A stretch of DNA of 64,000 bases, taken from JBBDIJ01 sp040880485 (GTDB lineage: Bacteria; Bacteroidota; Rhodothermia; Balneolales; Balneolaceae). Under the pieces are notes generated by a model. The model did not search any database, was not told the DNA's origin, and was given only the letters and a program-made list of their open reading frames with translations. Numbering within the stretch: position 1 is the stretch's first letter; every line of letters starts with the position of its first letter. A program made the translations under genes and the position numbers. The stretch spans positions 45,598-109,597 of the forward strand of contig JBBDIJ010000010.1 in the NCBI GenBank assembly GCA_040880485.1. Reading direction: 5' to 3'. Shown piece after piece: positions 36,607-45,566 of this stretch.

Positions 36607-37167
36607 CTAAATCTTATCAATGGTGGTTCTTCTTTTTTCTTTAAGCGCTTTAAAATGCGATGGGGTTAACCCTGTATGATTTTTAAACTGCGATGATAAG
36701 TGGGCAGTGCTGCTATAATTCAACTTATATGCAATTTCGGAAATGGTATCTTCACCAAAGATAATTAGCTCCTTTATCCTTTCAATTTTTAATGCAATAA
36801 GAAATTGTTCGATCGTAGTAGCTTCAACCTCTGAAAACAGATTGGATAAATAATTATAACTACGATTTAACTTTTGGCTTACCAATACAGAGAACTTGAT
36901 TTTAGGCTTGTCATCTGAATCGGAAACATAATCAATCATCGCTTTTTTTATTTTTTCAATTAACAGCCCCTGCTTTTTTTCTAACAACTCCATTCCTGCT
37001 TTTTTGATTTCACCATTCAGCTTCTCTTTTTCATCATCTGAAATATTTTGCCTGGTTTCTATCTCCCCTAATTCAATTTTAACATGTGGTATGCCAAGTT
37101 CTTTTAACGTATCTGTAACAAAGATTTTACAGCTTTCACAAGCCATATTTTTAACATAGATTTTCAT
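36607..37167 (-). CDS. AraC-family regulator with N-terminal HMA-like domain
   Basis: 186 residues from ATG 37165-37167 (MKIYVKNMACESC). The first about 70 residues resemble a heavy-metal-associated fold with Cys10 and Cys13 in MACESC. The C-terminal AraC domain has two helix-turn-helix units: FSVLVSQKLNRSYNYLSNLFSEVE and SEIAYKLNYSSTAHLSSQFKNHTG, ending LTPSHFK. This compact metal-sensor-like AraC type is common in Bacteroidota, often next to metal resistance genes; none is visible here except the metalloprotease-like lipoprotein, divergent at 37393. Ligand (a metal) is inferred from the two cysteines. Confidence 0.85.
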   Translation of the reverse strand: MKIYVKNMACESCKIFVTDTLKELGIPHVKIELGEIETRQNISDDEKEKLNGEIKKAGMELLEKKQGLLIEKIKKAMIDYVSDSDDKPKIKFSVLVSQKLNRSYNYLSNLFSEVEATTIEQFLIALKIERIKELIIFGEDTISEIAYKLNYSSTAHLSSQFKNHTGLTPSHFKALKEKRRTTIDKI

Positions 37168-37392
37168 TTTATGCCTCTCTAGATTAATATTTGCACTAAA
37201 ATTCGGAGTAAAAACAAAAACAATACCCATTGCTTAGACAACGTTTGAGTGAGTGGGAAGTTGTAAAGCAAACCGGGTTGATGTTCTGCATATGAATCCT
37301 TTCAATAGAGCGCTTTGCCCTGAATAAACTACTGTCATAAGAAGCCGCATTTTATTACTTTGTAACATTATAAGATTCAGAAATGCTGCTAT

Positions 37393-39093
37393 ATGAAGAA
37401 ATTAATCACGCTATCACTGTTCCTGTTTGCTTTCACTGCCTGTTCCGGGGATCAGATTACACAGACGGAAACTGAAGAGGAAGAACAAAAGGATACGACT
37501 CCGGACGAGGAAGAAGAATTAAACGGGGATCCATATACCTGGCCTGAATACAGCCCGAACATAGAATATGATTTCCGGGATGATTATGGGGACGTTCCCA
37601 TGCCTGAAAATGTCCTGGACGATTGCGAAGGGGTCGTTGGAACACAATCATCCGAATGGTGGACATTCCGCTGGGGATCCACAGCCAATTCGCTGGTGAC
37701 CAGTGATGCAATCACACCCATGCTGGAGAGGTTCAACACAGACTTTGCCTATTTCAGAGAAATGGGCTGGCCTCCCGATTTAAGAGCAAGAAACGGTTAC
37801 AAAAGTACCATCTATCTATTCGGTTCCAATTTATGCACCGATGATGAGCCCAATACAGCCCTGGGTGGTTGGCAAAGCGCAGTTTATTACGATGGCACAT
37901 GGTGGCCCATGGTTCTGGCTTCCTATTATCCCGTCTACAGTTTTGACCCTGCCTCGACCTATTCCGACAAGGAGTTTCAAAAGGGCGCCATGATCCACGA
38001 AGGGATCCACAGCATCCTTGCAAGCATGCCTGGAGTTAAAAGTGCAGGATGGTTCCACGAAGGTGGAAACACCTGGCTGCAGCAAACGGCCGATTCCGAA
38101 CGGTCCGGGGATTATTCGAGCATGGGCTTTTTAAGCGGCGCCGCCATGATCGCGCCGTTTATGCCTATTGAAAGTTACAGTGGCTGGCTTCAGGATGGCA
38201 GTTTTGGCGGGCCAAATGCCCAGGGGGTAAACATGTACGAAGGCAGCCAACAGATCAATACCTGGCGAAACTTTTTGGGCGGCAACCAATACGGAAATAC
38301 TTTCCCGACGTTTCTGGGCCTGACACTGGGAGAGGGCTCGATTCCATGGATCTGGAAATACGCCGAATCCACGGTATTGGAAGGCATTGCAGATGGAATC
38401 GGAAGTACGCAGATACGCCGGCTGATCACTGAATACAGGGCGAAACAGGCAGTGGTCGATTTCGGGGTATGGACCGAGGCTGTCATCGGCCTGCTTGACG
38501 CGTCAATGGGAATGGAGATCGGGACTGAATGGGAACCCTATCATATCGATGTTGAAACATGGATAGCTACACCCTACGCCCAAACAATGGATGACGGGAG
38601 CGGGGAGCTCACTCCCGAATACAGAACCACACCGGGATGGTCAGGTGCAAATCAGATTCCATTGACAGTTTCGGACAGCACTGTTACCGTAGAATTCCTG
38701 CCCCAGGATGAAAATATGCGGCTGCAACTGGCTTACATCGCCACGGATGGTTCAAGAGTGTATAGCCAAATAGTATCCGAAGGTAAAGTAGCTCTGGATC
38801 TGGAAAAACCTCCTGCCAACGAAGTAATTATTGCAGTAGTCTCGAACACCAATTACATCTACGAAGGGGAAGCAACCCGTACCGCCCACTTTGATTACCG
38901 TCTGCAACTCGTAAGTGGTATATCGGGCACGGCTGATATACATACGCCCTGGTACAAAGGAACTGATCTGACGAGTATGAGTCTGAATTCCTTAGAGAGG
39001 GCTACTATGCATGACCATCCCCATACCGGTACAATTTTAGCTTATTGCAGGCATAACCTGAGCCCACCTGAAAATCCGCAAAATTACAGGTAG
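37393..39093 (+). CDS. Secreted HEGIH metalloprotease-like lipoprotein
   Basis: 566 residues. Signal peptide with lipobox FTAC (Cys17), then an acidic, low-complexity linker (about 25-50). HEGIH is at 202-206 and HEGG at 222-225, giving HExxH followed by His-Glu 16 residues later, as in gluzincin-type zinc peptidases where the later Glu is the third ligand. Tryptophan- and glycine-rich surroundings suggest a carbohydrate- or protein-binding surface. I do not know the family by name. The C-terminal 30 residues (ERATMHDHPHTGTIL) look unlike a natural end and may reflect a frameshift. The AraC-type regulator is divergent to it. Confidence 0.7.
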   Translation: MKKLITLSLFLFAFTACSGDQITQTETEEEEQKDTTPDEEEELNGDPYTWPEYSPNIEYDFRDDYGDVPMPENVLDDCEGVVGTQSSEWWTFRWGSTANSLVTSDAITPMLERFNTDFAYFREMGWPPDLRARNGYKSTIYLFGSNLCTDDEPNTALGGWQSAVYYDGTWWPMVLASYYPVYSFDPASTYSDKEFQKGAMIHEGIHSILASMPGVKSAGWFHEGGNTWLQQTADSERSGDYSSMGFLSGAAMIAPFMPIESYSGWLQDGSFGGPNAQGVNMYEGSQQINTWRNFLGGNQYGNTFPTFLGLTLGEGSIPWIWKYAESTVLEGIADGIGSTQIRRLITEYRAKQAVVDFGVWTEAVIGLLDASMGMEIGTEWEPYHIDVETWIATPYAQTMDDGSGELTPEYRTTPGWSGANQIPLTVSDSTVTVEFLPQDENMRLQLAYIATDGSRVYSQIVSEGKVALDLEKPPANEVIIAVVSNTNYIYEGEATRTAHFDYRLQLVSGISGTADIHTPWYKGTDLTSMSLNSLERATMHDHPHTGTILAYCRHNLSPPENPQNYR

Positions 39094-39107
39094 TAGAGGA
39101 GTAATCG

Positions 39108-39116
39108 GGTTGAACC
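39108..39116. repeat. GGTTSAACC palindrome after the metalloprotease gene
   Basis: GGTTGAACC, in the extended context CGGGTTGAACCGGTC, lies 14 bp past the stop codon at 39093 and just before a hairpin terminator. Confidence 0.45.
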
Positions 39117-39128
39117 GGTCCGATTGAG

Positions 39129-39153
39129 TCGCTATAGCACGTAGCGATTTTTT
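39129..39153 (+). terminator. Intrinsic terminator of the metalloprotease gene
   Basis: TCGCTA (39129-39134) pairs with TAGCGA (39142-39147) around a 7-nt loop, followed by six T (39148-39153). It lies 36 bp past the stop codon. Confidence 0.7.
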
Positions 39154-39370
39154 AAATTTCAATAACCTCCTCCCTTTCAGCCATCTCTTTAAGCCATTTG
39201 TGTAATGAATCCGGTTACCATGCGCTTCATAGGCTCATTCTCATCTAAACAATACTGTGATTTATATAAAATCCTTACAATTATGTATAACAGGTTTTAT
39301 GGATGTTATAAATATGTTAGTGAGTATGTAAAGTAGAATTAACATCCAGTAAAGTAATTAAAGGGATATT

Positions 39371-40381
39371 ATGGATAGCGCAAATAAAATCAATTATTAT
39401 ACGTACGAACCAAAAAAGAGCGTATCCTGGAGAGCAATTTTCGCAGGTACTTTGACGGTATTGTCAATTCTGCTGATTCTCAATTTAATAGGACTCGCTA
39501 TCGGGTTAGGCACCATCGAACCTACCGAGGAAAACAATCCGTTGAGCGGGATTGGCACCGGGGCCCTTATATGGTGGGTCGTCAGTAATTTAGCAGCTAT
39601 TTTTGCCGGTGGATTTGTCGCCGCTCGTGTCGGTGTTTCACTTACTGATATTAGTGGAGTTGTACAGGGGATTATGACCTGGGCCCTGTATACACTTTTA
39701 TCAATATGGTTATTAACTACGGTGGTCGGTACCGTTATATCCGGTGTCGGAAGTGCAGTTGGCGGTGTGCTAACTACAACGGGAGAAGCTGCAGGAGATG
39801 CATTTGCACCGTTGATTGAAAAGTCTGTTGAAGATCTTGACGTATCACTGGAAGGTGCCAAAGAGACCTTCTACTCTCTGCTGAGAGATGCCGGAAGTGA
39901 TCCCGAAGAAATGGAGTCTGATGTAGAAGATGGCGTCTCCCAAGGCCTCAGGGATGGTGATGTGGAGGAGGCATTCTCAAATGCCAAGGACAGACTAACC
40001 CAGACATTCGAAGAGGTGGACAGAGAAGAACTTGTCAACATACTGGTTGAACGGACAGATATGTCCCAGACAGAAGCCGAAAGTGCTGTAGACAATGCTC
40101 TGGCCGAATATGAATCTTTACGTCAGGATGTTGATGAATTCCTGGCTGATGCAGAAGAGACAGCAAGAGAACAGGGAGAAAAAGCCGCTGAAGCAGCAGC
40201 CAAAGCCTCCGGGTATCTGGCTGTAGCCCTCTTGCTTGGATTGTTCGCCGCTGCATTAGGTGGAATAATGGGTGTCAGAGATCTCAGGGATGACTATGAA
40301 ACTCATTATGCGAATTCAAATCATGCATATGGACCGCACTTGCATTCCGACCCGCATCCCTCTGATAAACCGCGTAGCTAA
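39371..40381 (+). CDS. Multi-pass membrane protein with a central coiled-coil region
   Basis: 336 residues. Hydrophobic segments at about 20-45, 60-80 and 95-140 and one at about 275-300 suggest four helices. The early helices contain Gly-rich motifs (GALIWWVVSNLAAIFAGGFVAAR). A soluble region (about 150-265) is acidic and helical with periodic Glu/Asp and looks coiled-coil. This resembles the YrzE/TIGR04086-like membrane proteins of unknown function found in Bacteroidota. The C-terminus is His-rich. It ends 133 bp before an SGNH lipoprotein gene; 40430-40473 between them looks like a scrap of a duplicated SGNH C-terminus. Confidence 0.6.
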   Translation: MDSANKINYYTYEPKKSVSWRAIFAGTLTVLSILLILNLIGLAIGLGTIEPTEENNPLSGIGTGALIWWVVSNLAAIFAGGFVAARVGVSLTDISGVVQGIMTWALYTLLSIWLLTTVVGTVISGVGSAVGGVLTTTGEAAGDAFAPLIEKSVEDLDVSLEGAKETFYSLLRDAGSDPEEMESDVEDGVSQGLRDGDVEEAFSNAKDRLTQTFEEVDREELVNILVERTDMSQTEAESAVDNALAEYESLRQDVDEFLADAEETAREQGEKAAEAAAKASGYLAVALLLGLFAAALGGIMGVRDLRDDYETHYANSNHAYGPHLHSDPHPSDKPRS

Positions 40382-40429
40382 TACGCGGGCGGGGCAGTTA
40401 AGCTTCGAGATTCGGGATCGGGCTAAATT

Positions 40430-40473
40430 GGAAATGTATAATATGATACTGATTGAGGCGTTGAAAGGGTAAG
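40430..40473 (+). pseudogene. Possible scrap of an SGNH hydrolase C-terminus
   Basis: The plus strand here encodes MYNMILIEALKG then a stop; the last residues of the complete SGNH gene downstream are YYDALIEALKEQE. The DNA TTGAGGCGTTGAAAG matches TTGAGGCGCTGAAAG of that gene except for one base. Too short to be sure; it may be the tail of a lost tandem copy. Confidence 0.3.
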
Positions 40474-40479
40474 AAGTTG

Positions 40480-40500
40480 CTCTCTTTCTCTCTTTCTCTC
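40480..40500. repeat. CT-rich simple repeat upstream of the SGNH gene
   Basis: A 21-bp polypyrimidine tract made of CTCTCTTT-type units lies 13 bp before the start codon, where a ribosome-binding site would be expected. No purine-rich Shine-Dalgarno is visible between it and the ATG. Confidence 0.55.
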
Positions 40501-40513
40501 GATTCTATCTATT

Positions 40514-41554
40514 ATGCTCAAATTTGCTCTAATGTCCTGTTTTTTAATGGGTTGTATTTTTATTAGTTGTAGTCAGCCTACCGATACGCTGCATGAGTCT
40601 TCTGTTGATGAACCTCTTACCCCAATTATTCAATTGGCTGATTTATTGCAGGGAAGTCAAAGGCAAACCATGGAATTTCATATTTCGGATTACTTTGATA
40701 GCAAAGTTCCTATTGTTAACTCAGTGCTTTATAGTGATGAGCTTCAGATCACGGTCACTTCATTGGGAGATGGTCGTTTCAGGCTAAGTCAACCCGAAGA
40801 ACTCTCCGGTGAATTTCGGATTCAGGCCAGAATTACTAATAGTGATAATGAAACCCTCGAAGCTGAGTTACTGTATCTAATAGAAGAGAATTCAGAACCC
40901 CCTGTTCCATCGGATGAAGTATTGGTCATTATGCCGTTGGGTGACAGCATGACCAACGATTCCCGTTCAAGAGTAAAACTGTGGAATTTACTGAATGATG
41001 GTGGCTATAAATTAGACTATGTAGGCAATCAGTATCAGGAAAGCTCCATCCCTGATGCTGATCATGAAGGCGTAGGCGGAATAAAGATCGGGGGCATCAT
41101 GGATAAAGCAGTATCACTGATGCAGTCGCACAGCCCCGGGTATGTAGCCCTGATGGTGGGAACCAATGATATTGCCTGGTATTTTGATGAAACCGCTACG
41201 GAAATTGCTGATCGGTGGAAGGATCTGATCGAGCGTATTTTTGATTCATCCGAGCCTGGAACGTATGTTCTTGCCGCTACAATCCCGCCCGTTTCACCCA
41301 GGAATGTGGGACAGCCAGACATGGCGATTCAAGATAGGGCAATCATGGTACAACACTATAACGCCGAATTGCGCTCTTACATTAAAGATCGAAATGCAAA
41401 TGGAGACCACATCATCCTGGCTGATATGGAGGCTGTTTTAGATCCGGATAAACACCTCTCAAGTGATGGAGTGCATTTGAATGAAGCGGGATATGCCATC
41501 ATGGGAACAGTATACTACGATGCATTAATTGAGGCGCTGAAAGAACAGGAGTAA
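40514..41554 (+). CDS. SGNH/GDSL-hydrolase lipoprotein
   Basis: 346 residues with a lipoprotein signal (lipobox CIFISC, Cys19). Residues about 35-125 form a beta-rich N-terminal domain. The SGNH hydrolase begins near 137: IMPLGDSMTND holds the catalytic Ser145, GVGG the oxyanion Gly, GTND the Asn block and DGVHLNEAGY the Asp-x-x-His pair. It is an esterase/acetylesterase-like enzyme, probably at the cell surface; similar lipoproteins deacetylate polysaccharides. It starts 13 bp after the CT-rich tract, which may affect its expression. No partner genes identified. Confidence 0.88.
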   Translation: MLKFALMSCFLMGCIFISCSQPTDTLHESSVDEPLTPIIQLADLLQGSQRQTMEFHISDYFDSKVPIVNSVLYSDELQITVTSLGDGRFRLSQPEELSGEFRIQARITNSDNETLEAELLYLIEENSEPPVPSDEVLVIMPLGDSMTNDSRSRVKLWNLLNDGGYKLDYVGNQYQESSIPDADHEGVGGIKIGGIMDKAVSLMQSHSPGYVALMVGTNDIAWYFDETATEIADRWKDLIERIFDSSEPGTYVLAATIPPVSPRNVGQPDMAIQDRAIMVQHYNAELRSYIKDRNANGDHIILADMEAVLDPDKHLSSDGVHLNEAGYAIMGTVYYDALIEALKEQE

Positions 41555-41697
41555 ATAGGGCGAAGCGGTGTACGTTCAGATTTGCACTATACTTAGATTT
41601 ATATAAGAATAAGCCATCAATAAATAACGGATTTTGTCTCTTGATTAAATATTTTTGATATACACTTAACAAAGTTAACATCAAAATAAACAAGAGA

Positions 41698-41925
41698 ATG
41701 GCAAAAAATAAAAATGAAGGAAAGTTAGCAAAAGAGATAGAAGAGTATACTGCAGAAATTCCATCAGATGCCTATCTGTGGTCTGCTTTCAGCATAATGA
41801 GCGTGTCATTTACCCTTAAACTTTTACGAAAAAACGAAATTGCCCTGTTTGTGGGTCAATGGGCCGCCCCTCTTTTATTGATGGGCGTATATAATAAAAT
41901 TGTTAAAGTTGAAGGATCAGATTAA
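41698..41925 (+). CDS. Small membrane protein, unknown function
   Basis: 75 residues. A charged N-terminus (MAKNKNEGKLAKEIEEY) is followed by one or two short hydrophobic segments (about 30-45 and 50-65). No family by name; small proteins of this design are common next to PRC-barrel or stress genes in Bacteroidota. It lies 35 bp upstream of the PRC-barrel gene on the same strand, so the two may share a transcript and a terminator at 42402-42456. Confidence 0.55.
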   Translation: MAKNKNEGKLAKEIEEYTAEIPSDAYLWSAFSIMSVSFTLKLLRKNEIALFVGQWAAPLLLMGVYNKIVKVEGSD

Positions 41926-41960
41926 TCATCAATATATTAAATTTTAAAAATACTAAAATT

Positions 41961-42323
41961 ATGAAATCAAGAATTCTATCCGCATCCACGATTACCGGAC
42001 AAAATGTCTACAATCTAAATGATGAAAATATAGGAGATATCAAAGACTTAATGATCGATCCGAGCAATGCAGAAGTTCTATATGCTGTATTGGCATTTGG
42101 AGGATTTATGGGCATAGGCAGTAAGTTATTTGCAATTCCACTCGAAGCACTTCAATTTTCAGATAAGAATGATACGATTCGACTGGATGTGACTAAAGAA
42201 AAACTGGAAAATGCCCCCAGCTTTGACGAAGACAATTGGCCAATGACGGCCGATAACGACTTTGTTGATTCTGTATATAGCCATTATGGATATCAGGACC
42301 GACAACACACTCTAGCTGAATAA
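41961..42323 (+). CDS. PRC-barrel domain protein
   Basis: 120 residues. The PRC-barrel pattern is visible from LSASTITGQNVYNLNDENIGDIKDLMID to the beta-hairpin VLAFGGFMGIGSKLFAIPLEAL, ending in the DTIRLDVTKEKLENAP strand (about 6-82), with a short helical tail. Such single PRC-barrel proteins are often stress-induced and occur with small membrane proteins, as here. Cytoplasmic or peripheral. The exact partner is unknown. A strong hairpin terminator follows at 42402. Confidence 0.88.
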   Translation: MKSRILSASTITGQNVYNLNDENIGDIKDLMIDPSNAEVLYAVLAFGGFMGIGSKLFAIPLEALQFSDKNDTIRLDVTKEKLENAPSFDEDNWPMTADNDFVDSVYSHYGYQDRQHTLAE

Positions 42324-42401
42324 AGGCTGTTTTCCTATTACAAATAGACTTACATCTATTTTTTATAAGAAGAGCAATTTTCTTTACTGCAAAAAAACAA
42401 T

Positions 42402-42456
42402 AGATATCCTTCATTTAACGACTTAAAAATCAATAAATTGAAGGATATCTTTTTTT
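42402..42456 (+). terminator. Intrinsic terminator of the PRC-barrel gene
   Basis: AGATATCCTTCA (42402-42413) and TGAAGGATATCT (42439-42450) form a perfect 12-bp stem with a 25-nt loop, followed directly by a run of T (to 42456). Confidence 0.85.
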
Positions 42457-42538
42457 AAACAAATAGGGTGTTACAATCCCCTCTTCGAACCCTTAACTGC
42501 AAAATCTATTGAACCAGTCTGTGTCTTAACTATCCACT

Positions 42539-43585
42539 TCAAATGGTAGCCAGAAGCTTGTTGTGGATCATATCTGCATACTCTTTTCTGTATTGAACCT
42601 TGTTTTCGATCGCATGGATTACAGGGATTGAAAAATCCACACCTTCAAATTCGCTTGTGCCCTGTAGCCCTCCGGGACTAAACACGTTAATTTCCATAAG
42701 CTTATCGCCCACAATATCGAGCCCAACCATAAACATGCCGTCAAGTACAAGTTTCGGGCGTATGATATCGACAATCTCGAGCATCGTTTCATCCACTTTC
42801 ACCTTTTCGGCGGACCCACCGGCCGACATGTTGCTGCGAATATCCCCCTTTTTATTTACACGACGGAGCGCGGCGTATTTCCCTTTCCATTGAAGCGCTT
42901 CACCATTGACCACAAATAACCGCACATCTCCTTCAGTCGCTTTGGGTAAATATTCCTGGGCAATGACATATCCGTCACGGCTTATCGCTTCGATCATCTG
43001 GTTCAGGTTTACTCCATCATCCTCTTTTACAAGGAAGACACCTGCGCCACCGGAGCCCTGAAGCGGCTTCACGATAATGCTGCCACCCTGTTCTTCATGA
43101 AAATCATGGATCTCCTTGGGGTCACGTGTGATCAATGTTCGAGGTCGCACGGATTCAGGAAAATGCTGGAAATACATCTTGTTTACAGCTTCCGAAAGGC
43201 TATTGGGGTCATTGAGAACGATCACACCCTGCCTGAGGGCAAGTTGACCGAAAATCATAGCGGCGTTTTTAGCCCATCCCCGACCGACGGATTCCGATGC
43301 GGGATCGTTGCGTAGCATAAGTACATCCAGGTCGTTCGCCTTAACCTTTTCCATCTTTGCATTATCACCCTGGATAGCCTGTAAGTAAGTCTTGGTGGTT
43401 TTATATTTTTTACCCGGGGCTCTTTTTGCTGTTGCTCCCATATGACCATCCGGATAATACACCAGATCGGCGACACCGGTAAAATAGACTTCGTGACCCT
43501 GATTGTGCATTTTCAGGGCCAGGTAAACGGAAGTGTAATCCGAACTTTCAGTTTCAATATCATTGATGATCAGTGCGATTCTCAT
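42539..43585 (-). CDS. GshB/RimK-like ATP-grasp ligase
   Basis: 348 residues. The pre-ATP-grasp domain starts MRIALIINDIETESSDYTS and carries the conserved LRNDPASES segment (about 91-99), as in glutathione synthetase GshB. ATP-grasp motifs: IVKPLQGSGGAGV (171-183), DVRLFVVNGE (220-229), and the metal-binding LMEINVFSPGG (296-306). A second ATP-grasp ligase appears at 27857-29080. It is downstream of the DUF1704 and N-formylglutamate amidohydrolase genes on the minus strand (28 bp gap), a recurring trio in Bacteroidota; it likely ligates an amino acid to a peptide acceptor or makes a gamma-glutamyl compound. Confidence 0.9.
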   Translation of the reverse strand: MRIALIINDIETESSDYTSVYLALKMHNQGHEVYFTGVADLVYYPDGHMGATAKRAPGKKYKTTKTYLQAIQGDNAKMEKVKANDLDVLMLRNDPASESVGRGWAKNAAMIFGQLALRQGVIVLNDPNSLSEAVNKMYFQHFPESVRPRTLITRDPKEIHDFHEEQGGSIIVKPLQGSGGAGVFLVKEDDGVNLNQMIEAISRDGYVIAQEYLPKATEGDVRLFVVNGEALQWKGKYAALRRVNKKGDIRSNMSAGGSAEKVKVDETMLEIVDIIRPKLVLDGMFMVGLDIVGDKLMEINVFSPGGLQGTSEFEGVDFSIPVIHAIENKVQYRKEYADMIHNKLLATI

Positions 43586-43613
43586 TTATCTCTCTCCTTC
43601 ATTTTTCCATTTA

Positions 43614-45566
43614 TTAATAGGTTGTTGCAATCATTTGTTCCAGCAGAAGGTCCAGGACCGATGATCCCAATTTCAACTGCTCAAGTTTCGATCTGGCTTC
43701 AGGATAATCCAGATAGTGTGGACGAAATGGTGCCGGACGCAGAATGCCCCGGTATAGCAGCTCATCAATGAGCGGCAGATAATCTTCACGGATTTTACCA
43801 ATCAATAGAGGTTCAAGCTCATTACCTTCTTCCAACCATTTAAGAACACGCATCAGGCCTTTCAGGTAGATTGCATCTTTGGTAAGGCCTCCCCCGCGGT
43901 AGACACGCATCGCTATGGTGAATGAGTGACGGGCATCGAACCCGTGATCTTCATGTAGCATATGAAACGTTTCAACGAAATCGGCTCCACGCATGATGGC
44001 CTGTACGGTAACCACCCTTGCCGCCAATAGCCGAAGACGGCTGGACGACAGCCCGCCAACCAGATACTCGCTGAGCACTGCGAGGCCTTCCTGAAGCTCT
44101 TCGTACCGGGGTAACCCACAATAGAGCAGTTTAAGTTGCTGAGCCCGACCATTGTAATAGGTCAGGATGTGAGTACCCACTTCATGCTGAATCAATGCCT
44201 CTGCTCGCACAGATGCGATTCGAGCATCCGTACCTATGTGCAAATTTCCGTTAGAAACGAGCATCCCGGCGATATCGTCCTGTACATGTACCTCGGCATC
44301 TATGGGTTCGTATCGAGTACGATAGTAGTCGATCTCTTCCCGGGCAAGTACGGCAAAATCCTCCGGTGATATCCTGCTTATCTCACAACTGTCTGAATTA
44401 GGGGGAATAGCCGACAGCAGATTTGAAGCAAGTGTGGTTACCGACTCTTCAAGCGGGCCGTAGTATTGCATACTCCCCGGCATGAACTCCGGCTTGCCAC
44501 GTTCCGTGAGCAAAGTCAGCATTTTATCGAGCTCGCTCCGTTTTTCCCGGAACATAAACTCCAGAGTCGGATCTTCGACCCGTTCAATCGATAAATTGTA
44601 GAGTTCGCGCTTCAGGGTCTCCGGATCTTCGGACATCAACCGGTAATGGAACTGAGGTTTTTTTTCAAAATGATTGCTTTTGAAATCCAACCAGGCTTCT
44701 TGAATATTAATGGGTGTAACCAGCTGAAGAAACCTGAAACTATCATCGATTTGAGCCAGTTTACTGTCTATTTCACGGGCTGAACCTGTCATCAATCGTC
44801 GTCCCAACATCTGGAAATGTGAGACCTCGAGGCTCGTTTGAACCCTCACGAATTCGAAGAATGTACGGTGTAGCGCTTTAGAAAGTTCTCGGGCCAACTT
44901 TCTGAGCAGAAGAGGGTACGGGGCATCGGTTTTGGAGTTGATGTAAAACGGACGGATTTCCACCCCGATCAGCAGGGCTCCCAATTCTTTGAGCTCATCC
45001 GCTTCCAGTAATTGTATGAGTTTGGGGGGATGCCGGTCTTCCAGGGAAATTTCTGCAGTTGCATTCTGATAGCCGATTCGGATTTCCTCCAGATTGTTTT
45101 TCAGGGAGCTTACACTTGAATAGGAGATCTCATGCGGGGCTCGGATAAGAAAGTCTGCCTCCGATTCTGCTTTTGTTTGAAGGTGCACCGATTGGCAATG
45201 ATCTGATGATGTGTTCTCCCCGGATTTGGATGTGGGTTGTTGGGCCCAAATCTCAATAATCAAAAATGCACCGCTTCTATTGGAGATGGTTTTGGCGATC
45301 GCATGTACGAGTGCCTTAAGGTCTTCCGGCTTGCCATTGGCCGGCGTAATCAGAAAGGATGTCTGGGATCGCACCAACAGGCTAACCGATCGGTTATCAT
45401 CATCCACCGGCTGGCGATAAACCACCAGAAAGGGTAAGGGACGATCGAAGTGAAGCAATCCGCCATCAGGTAATTCCATTCGGACTTGTTTGCTTCCATT
45501 CAGCTTTTGAGTGACATCCTCAATGAACTCATCGAATGGTACGCCTAAGGCCTGGCTCTTTTTCAT
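43614..45566 (-). CDS. DUF1704 (QEGLA-motif) metallopeptidase-like protein
   Basis: 650 residues, no signal. The C-terminal half is the QEGLA family: HEVGTH at 461-466 (zinc HExxTH) and QEGLAVLSEYL at 492-502 with the third-ligand-type Glu. Annotated members are called flavohaemoglobin expression-modulating proteins; related eukaryotic DUF1704 proteins (MATCAP) are tubulin carboxypeptidases, so peptidase activity is plausible. The N-terminal 380 residues are unassigned. Its ATG overlaps the stop of the upstream N-formylglutamate amidohydrolase gene by 4 bp (45563-45566), indicating tight coupling. Confidence 0.85.
   Translation of the reverse strand: MKKSQALGVPFDEFIEDVTQKLNGSKQVRMELPDGGLLHFDRPLPFLVVYRQPVDDDNRSVSLLVRSQTSFLITPANGKPEDLKALVHAIAKTISNRSGAFLIIEIWAQQPTSKSGENTSSDHCQSVHLQTKAESEADFLIRAPHEISYSSVSSLKNNLEEIRIGYQNATAEISLEDRHPPKLIQLLEADELKELGALLIGVEIRPFYINSKTDAPYPLLLRKLARELSKALHRTFFEFVRVQTSLEVSHFQMLGRRLMTGSAREIDSKLAQIDDSFRFLQLVTPINIQEAWLDFKSNHFEKKPQFHYRLMSEDPETLKRELYNLSIERVEDPTLEFMFREKRSELDKMLTLLTERGKPEFMPGSMQYYGPLEESVTTLASNLLSAIPPNSDSCEISRISPEDFAVLAREEIDYYRTRYEPIDAEVHVQDDIAGMLVSNGNLHIGTDARIASVRAEALIQHEVGTHILTYYNGRAQQLKLLYCGLPRYEELQEGLAVLSEYLVGGLSSSRLRLLAARVVTVQAIMRGADFVETFHMLHEDHGFDARHSFTIAMRVYRGGGLTKDAIYLKGLMRVLKWLEEGNELEPLLIGKIREDYLPLIDELLYRGILRPAPFRPHYLDYPEARSKLEQLKLGSSVLDLLLEQMIATTY

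Noticed and set aside
39160..39220. Minus-strand segment encoding LHKWLKEMAEREEVIEI, like a glutathione S-transferase end
   Set aside because: Too short and common a pattern; no other part of such a gene is visible nearby.
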